Made by a program: the position numbers and the translations under genes. From Ktedonobacterales bacterium (GTDB taxonomy: Bacteria; Chloroflexota; Ktedonobacteria; Ktedonobacterales; JADMIN01), in assembly GCA_025935235.1 (NCBI GenBank), contig JAICVT010000230.1:1-7208 (forward strand): DNA of 7,208 bases, in the 5' to 3' direction. The notes beneath the pieces were generated by a model that was given only the letters and a program-made list of their open reading frames with translations, had not been told where the DNA came from and did not search any database. Below are positions 4,799 to 7,208 of this stretch, one piece after another (the first letter of the stretch is position 1; each line of letters begins with the position of its first letter).

Positions 4799-6341
4799 GG
4801 AACACTACGTCACCGCGACCTCCACCGAGGGCGGCGCCACGACGGCGTTTCGCCGCACACGCATCGTCTGCACGCTTGGCCCGGCGTGCAGGAGCGAAGA
4901 GCAGATCGAGCGCCTCGCCCGCGCTGGTATGGACGTAGCGCGCATCAACTTCTCACACGGCACGCACGACGAACATGAGCAGACCATCGCGCGTGTGCGC
5001 CGCGTCGAGGAGCGGATTGGGCATCCCATCGCCATCTTGCAGGACCTGCAAGGCCCCAAGATTCGCATCGGCGCGCTGGCCGACCACCAGACGATCACGC
5101 TGAAGGACGGCCAGAGCTTCACCATCACCACGCGCCAGATCGTCGGCGACGCCAGCGCCGTCTCCACCACCTACGCCGCGCTGCCACAGGATGTGAAGCC
5201 CAATGACCGCATCCTGCTGGCGGATGGCGCGGTTGAGCTGCGGGTGGTGGGCGTGGATGGCCAGGACGTAACGACCGAGGTCAAGCATGGCGGCCCACTC
5301 TCCGAGCATCAGGGCATCAACCTGCCCGGTGTCGCCGTCAGCGCGCCTGCCCTGACCGAGAAAGATCGCGCCGATGTGCGGTTTGGCGTGCGCCACGCGG
5401 TAGACTACATCGCGCTCAGCTTCGTGCGCCGCTCGGAGGACGTGCGCGCGGCCAAGGCCGCCATCGCCGAGGAGATCGCCGCTAACCCCGACCGCGCCCG
5501 CCCCAAATCGCCGCGCGGCCTGCATCCTTCGGTCTACATCGCCGATCAGACCATCCCGCTGATCGCCAAGCTGGAGAAGCCGGAGGCCATAGCCAATCTG
5601 GACTCGATCCTGATGGCGGCGGATGGCGTGATGGTGGCGCGCGGCGACCTGGGGGTGGAGATGCCGCTGGAGCAGGTGCCGCTGATCCAGAAGAAGATCA
5701 TCGCGCGGGCCAACCAGCTCGGCCTGCCTGTCATCACGGCCACGCAGATGCTCGAATCCATGATTACGCACCCGCGACCGACGCGCGCCGAGGCCAGCGA
5801 TGTCGCCAACGCTATCCTCGACGGCACTGACGCGGTGATGCTGAGCGCCGAGACGGCCATCGGGGAGTATCCCATCGAGGCGGTGGAGGTGATGGCGCGC
5901 ATCGCTGTGCAGGCGGAGTCGGCCTGCCAGCCGCCCGCGCACGGCGCGCGTCGCGGTGACAAGGCGCAGGCGGTGGCCAGCGCCGCCAACACACTGGCGC
6001 ACGAGGCGGGCGCGCGGCTGATCGTCGTCTTCACGCGCACCGGCATGTCAGGCCAGCTGATCTCGAAGGAGCGGCCTGGCGTGCCAATCGTGGCCTTCTC
6101 GCCTTTCCAGACGGTCATCCGGCGGCTGGCGCTGTGGTGGGGCGTCATCCCGCGCTACCATGAGTTGACGGGAACCATCGAGCAGCGCATCGCCTCCGCC
6201 GATCTGGCGCTGCGCGCGAGCGGCATGGCGCAGCTGGGCGATGAGGTGGTCATGATGGGCGGCATGCCCTCTATCGGGCGCACGCGCACCAACTTCGTCA
6301 AGCTGCACCGCATCGGCGAGTTGGAGGAGCGCCCCAACTGA
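4797..6341 (+). CDS. pyk: Pyruvate kinase
   Basis: 514 aa. Transfers phosphate from phosphoenolpyruvate to ADP, giving pyruvate and ATP, the last step of glycolysis. Seen: RRTRIVCTLGPA (19-30) after an ~18-residue extension, RINFSHG (49-55), a B domain (~93-190), the catalytic-strand motif IAKLEKPEA with Lys258 and Glu260, ARGDLGVEMPLEQV with Asp284 as second metal ligand, TATQMLESM, and a normal C-terminal domain to KLHRI. There is no extra C-terminal PEP-utilising domain. Two oddities. The loop usually read as DTKGPEIRT is DLQGPKIRI (83-91), the residue set of K+-independent enzymes. About 22 extra residues (~228-251, ANPDRARPKSPRG...) stand between a barrel helix and the Lys258 strand. The start has no in-frame alternative close by. 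It follows coaE in a likely operon. Confidence 0.96.
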   Translation: MEHYVTATSTEGGATTAFRRTRIVCTLGPACRSEEQIERLARAGMDVARINFSHGTHDEHEQTIARVRRVEERIGHPIAILQDLQGPKIRIGALADHQTITLKDGQSFTITTRQIVGDASAVSTTYAALPQDVKPNDRILLADGAVELRVVGVDGQDVTTEVKHGGPLSEHQGINLPGVAVSAPALTEKDRADVRFGVRHAVDYIALSFVRRSEDVRAAKAAIAEEIAANPDRARPKSPRGLHPSVYIADQTIPLIAKLEKPEAIANLDSILMAADGVMVARGDLGVEMPLEQVPLIQKKIIARANQLGLPVITATQMLESMITHPRPTRAEASDVANAILDGTDAVMLSAETAIGEYPIEAVEVMARIAVQAESACQPPAHGARRGDKAQAVASAANTLAHEAGARLIVVFTRTGMSGQLISKERPGVPIVAFSPFQTVIRRLALWWGVIPRYHELTGTIEQRIASADLALRASGMAQLGDEVVMMGGMPSIGRTRTNFVKLHRIGELEERPN

Positions 6342-6362
6342 GGAGCGCTCAAGATCGGCCCA

Positions 6363-7208
6363 TCACCCCGCGGCGGACGTGGCGCTCGGCGTGGCGTCCG
6401 GTGTCGGGTCTGGCATGGCGTCGGCGGGGATGGTGATCGAGAATCCGCTGAAGCGCGCGCTCGGCGAATTGCCCGCGCCAGATCTGGCGGCGTCCGCGCT
6501 GACGAACAGCTCGACGCTGGTATAGCGCTGCCAGACCGCCGCGCCGGGCAACGCCACACCGCCGGGCAGAGCGGTCGCCGTTGGGCTGAGCGGTGGGCCG
6601 TAGGGCCCCAGCTCGGCGATGCTGGTCGGCAGCCACATGAGCGTCCACGCGCCGACCGTCGTCCACTGTGTCCCATCCGGGCTGACGAAGCCCGTCACGG
6701 CGTCGCCCACCTGGCTGACCCGCAGATAGACCCCCTGCGTCGCGGCTGCTGGCGCGGGCAGCGATGCGCTGCACCACGGCGTCCCCGCCGCGTTGGCGCA
6801 CAGCGCGACCGTCGCGGCGGCTCCCGGCGCGGGCTGGCTGAGCGCCAGCGTGACAACGTGCCACGCATCGAGCCGCAGCGCGATGCCGCTGTGTAATCTG
6901 GCGCTGTGTGATGCGTTCGCGGCGTCGGATGGCGCCACGCGGACGGTGAGCGAGAAGTCGCCCGCTGGCGCGCCCTGCGCTACCGCGACGCTCGCCGCTG
7001 GCGAGGCTGGGATGGAGAGCGTCAGCGCGCCCTGCGCCACCTGCGCCAGCGGCGCGCCCGCGACGTTGCCGGCGGGAGTCGCTGCCAGCAGCCAGCGAGG
7101 ATCGAGCGCGTCGCCGCTGAAGTCATCGCTAAACGCCGCTGGGTCAGGCGCGCCGCCCAGCGCGACAGATGTCGAACTGGGCATCAGGCCGGGCGCGAGG
7201 GAGCGCAG
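6363..7208 (-). CDS. Partial gene: concanavalin-like (DUF1349-like) domain protein
   Basis: The frame is open from the window edge to TGA at 6363-6365, so the 5' end lies outside; an internal ATG at 7184 would give 273 aa but has no visible ribosome-binding site. Counting from that Met, DDFSGDALDPRW (20-31) is the typical opening of LamG/DUF1349/GH-associated concanavalin-like beta sandwiches. LRVSQVGDAVTGFVSPDGTQWTTVG (154-178) and the closing RFSGFSITIP (244-253) also fit. Cys129 and Cys138 could form a disulfide, and the tail is rich in Pro, Asp and Thr, both in keeping with export. A signal peptide or a fused upstream domain would be beyond the window. No catalytic residues are recognised, so a sugar- or surface-binding role is only a guess. 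It converges on pyk with 21 bp between the stop codons; that gap holds only the 8-bp palindrome GAGCGCTC (6343-6350) and no clear terminator. Confidence 0.7.
   Translation of the reverse strand: MRSLAPGLMPSSTSVALGGAPDPAAFSDDFSGDALDPRWLLAATPAGNVAGAPLAQVAQGALTLSIPASPAASVAVAQGAPAGDFSLTVRVAPSDAANASHSARLHSGIALRLDAWHVVTLALSQPAPGAAATVALCANAAGTPWCSASLPAPAAATQGVYLRVSQVGDAVTGFVSPDGTQWTTVGAWTLMWLPTSIAELGPYGPPLSPTATALPGGVALPGAAVWQRYTSVELFVSADAARSGAGNSPSARFSGFSITIPADAMPDPTPDATPSATSAAG

Noticed and set aside
4784..4978. 64-codon frame overlapping the pyk start
   Set aside because: No usable ribosome-binding spacing (2 nt), His/Arg-rich translation, fully inside pyk.
4953..6148. Long minus-strand frames opposite pyk
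   Set aside because: Antisense to a fully conserved pyruvate kinase; compositional shadows.

Overview
This is a GC-rich bacterial chromosome segment, probably from the Chloroflexota and possibly Ktedonobacteria-like. The lineage call rests on resemblance recalled from memory: the 'IKLVESG' form of the dephospho-CoA kinase, the CHAP protein with a long cytoplasmic tail, and the style of the intergenic hairpins. No marker gene settles it. Five protein genes can be supported. No tRNA, rRNA or CRISPR array is visible.

Layout. Positions 1-570 hold no intact gene. They look like the wreck of an insertion sequence: the first ~65 codons of an integrase-type transposase can still be read, but the frame is broken by three different short tandem repeats (14 bp x5, 11 bp x4, 13 bp x3.7), and the catalytic part is gone. 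Positions 571-768 hold a REP-like hairpin, a candidate promoter and a leader. Next on the plus strand come a membrane-anchored CHAP-domain protein (769-1836), a hairpin, a two-domain ABC-F ATPase (1961-3910), a ~210 bp gap with two hairpin elements, dephospho-CoA kinase coaE (4120-4734) and pyruvate kinase pyk (4797-6341). A minus-strand gene (6363 to beyond 7208) converges on pyk and encodes a concanavalin-like (DUF1349-like) domain; its 5' end lies outside the window.

How the genes fit together. coaE and pyk are 62 bp apart without a terminator and probably share a transcript; they serve CoA synthesis and lower glycolysis. The ABC-F protein acts on the ribosome and seems to have its own promoter so close to the start codon that the mRNA may be leaderless. 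The CHAP protein is predicted to cut cell-wall peptidoglycan or peptides outside the membrane. These are mostly ordinary housekeeping genes.

The points most worth a second look are the transposase remnant whose reading frame is restored by arithmetically removing the repeat copies, a REP-like hairpin family in three separate gaps, and a pyruvate kinase carrying the residue set of the K+-independent branch of the family.
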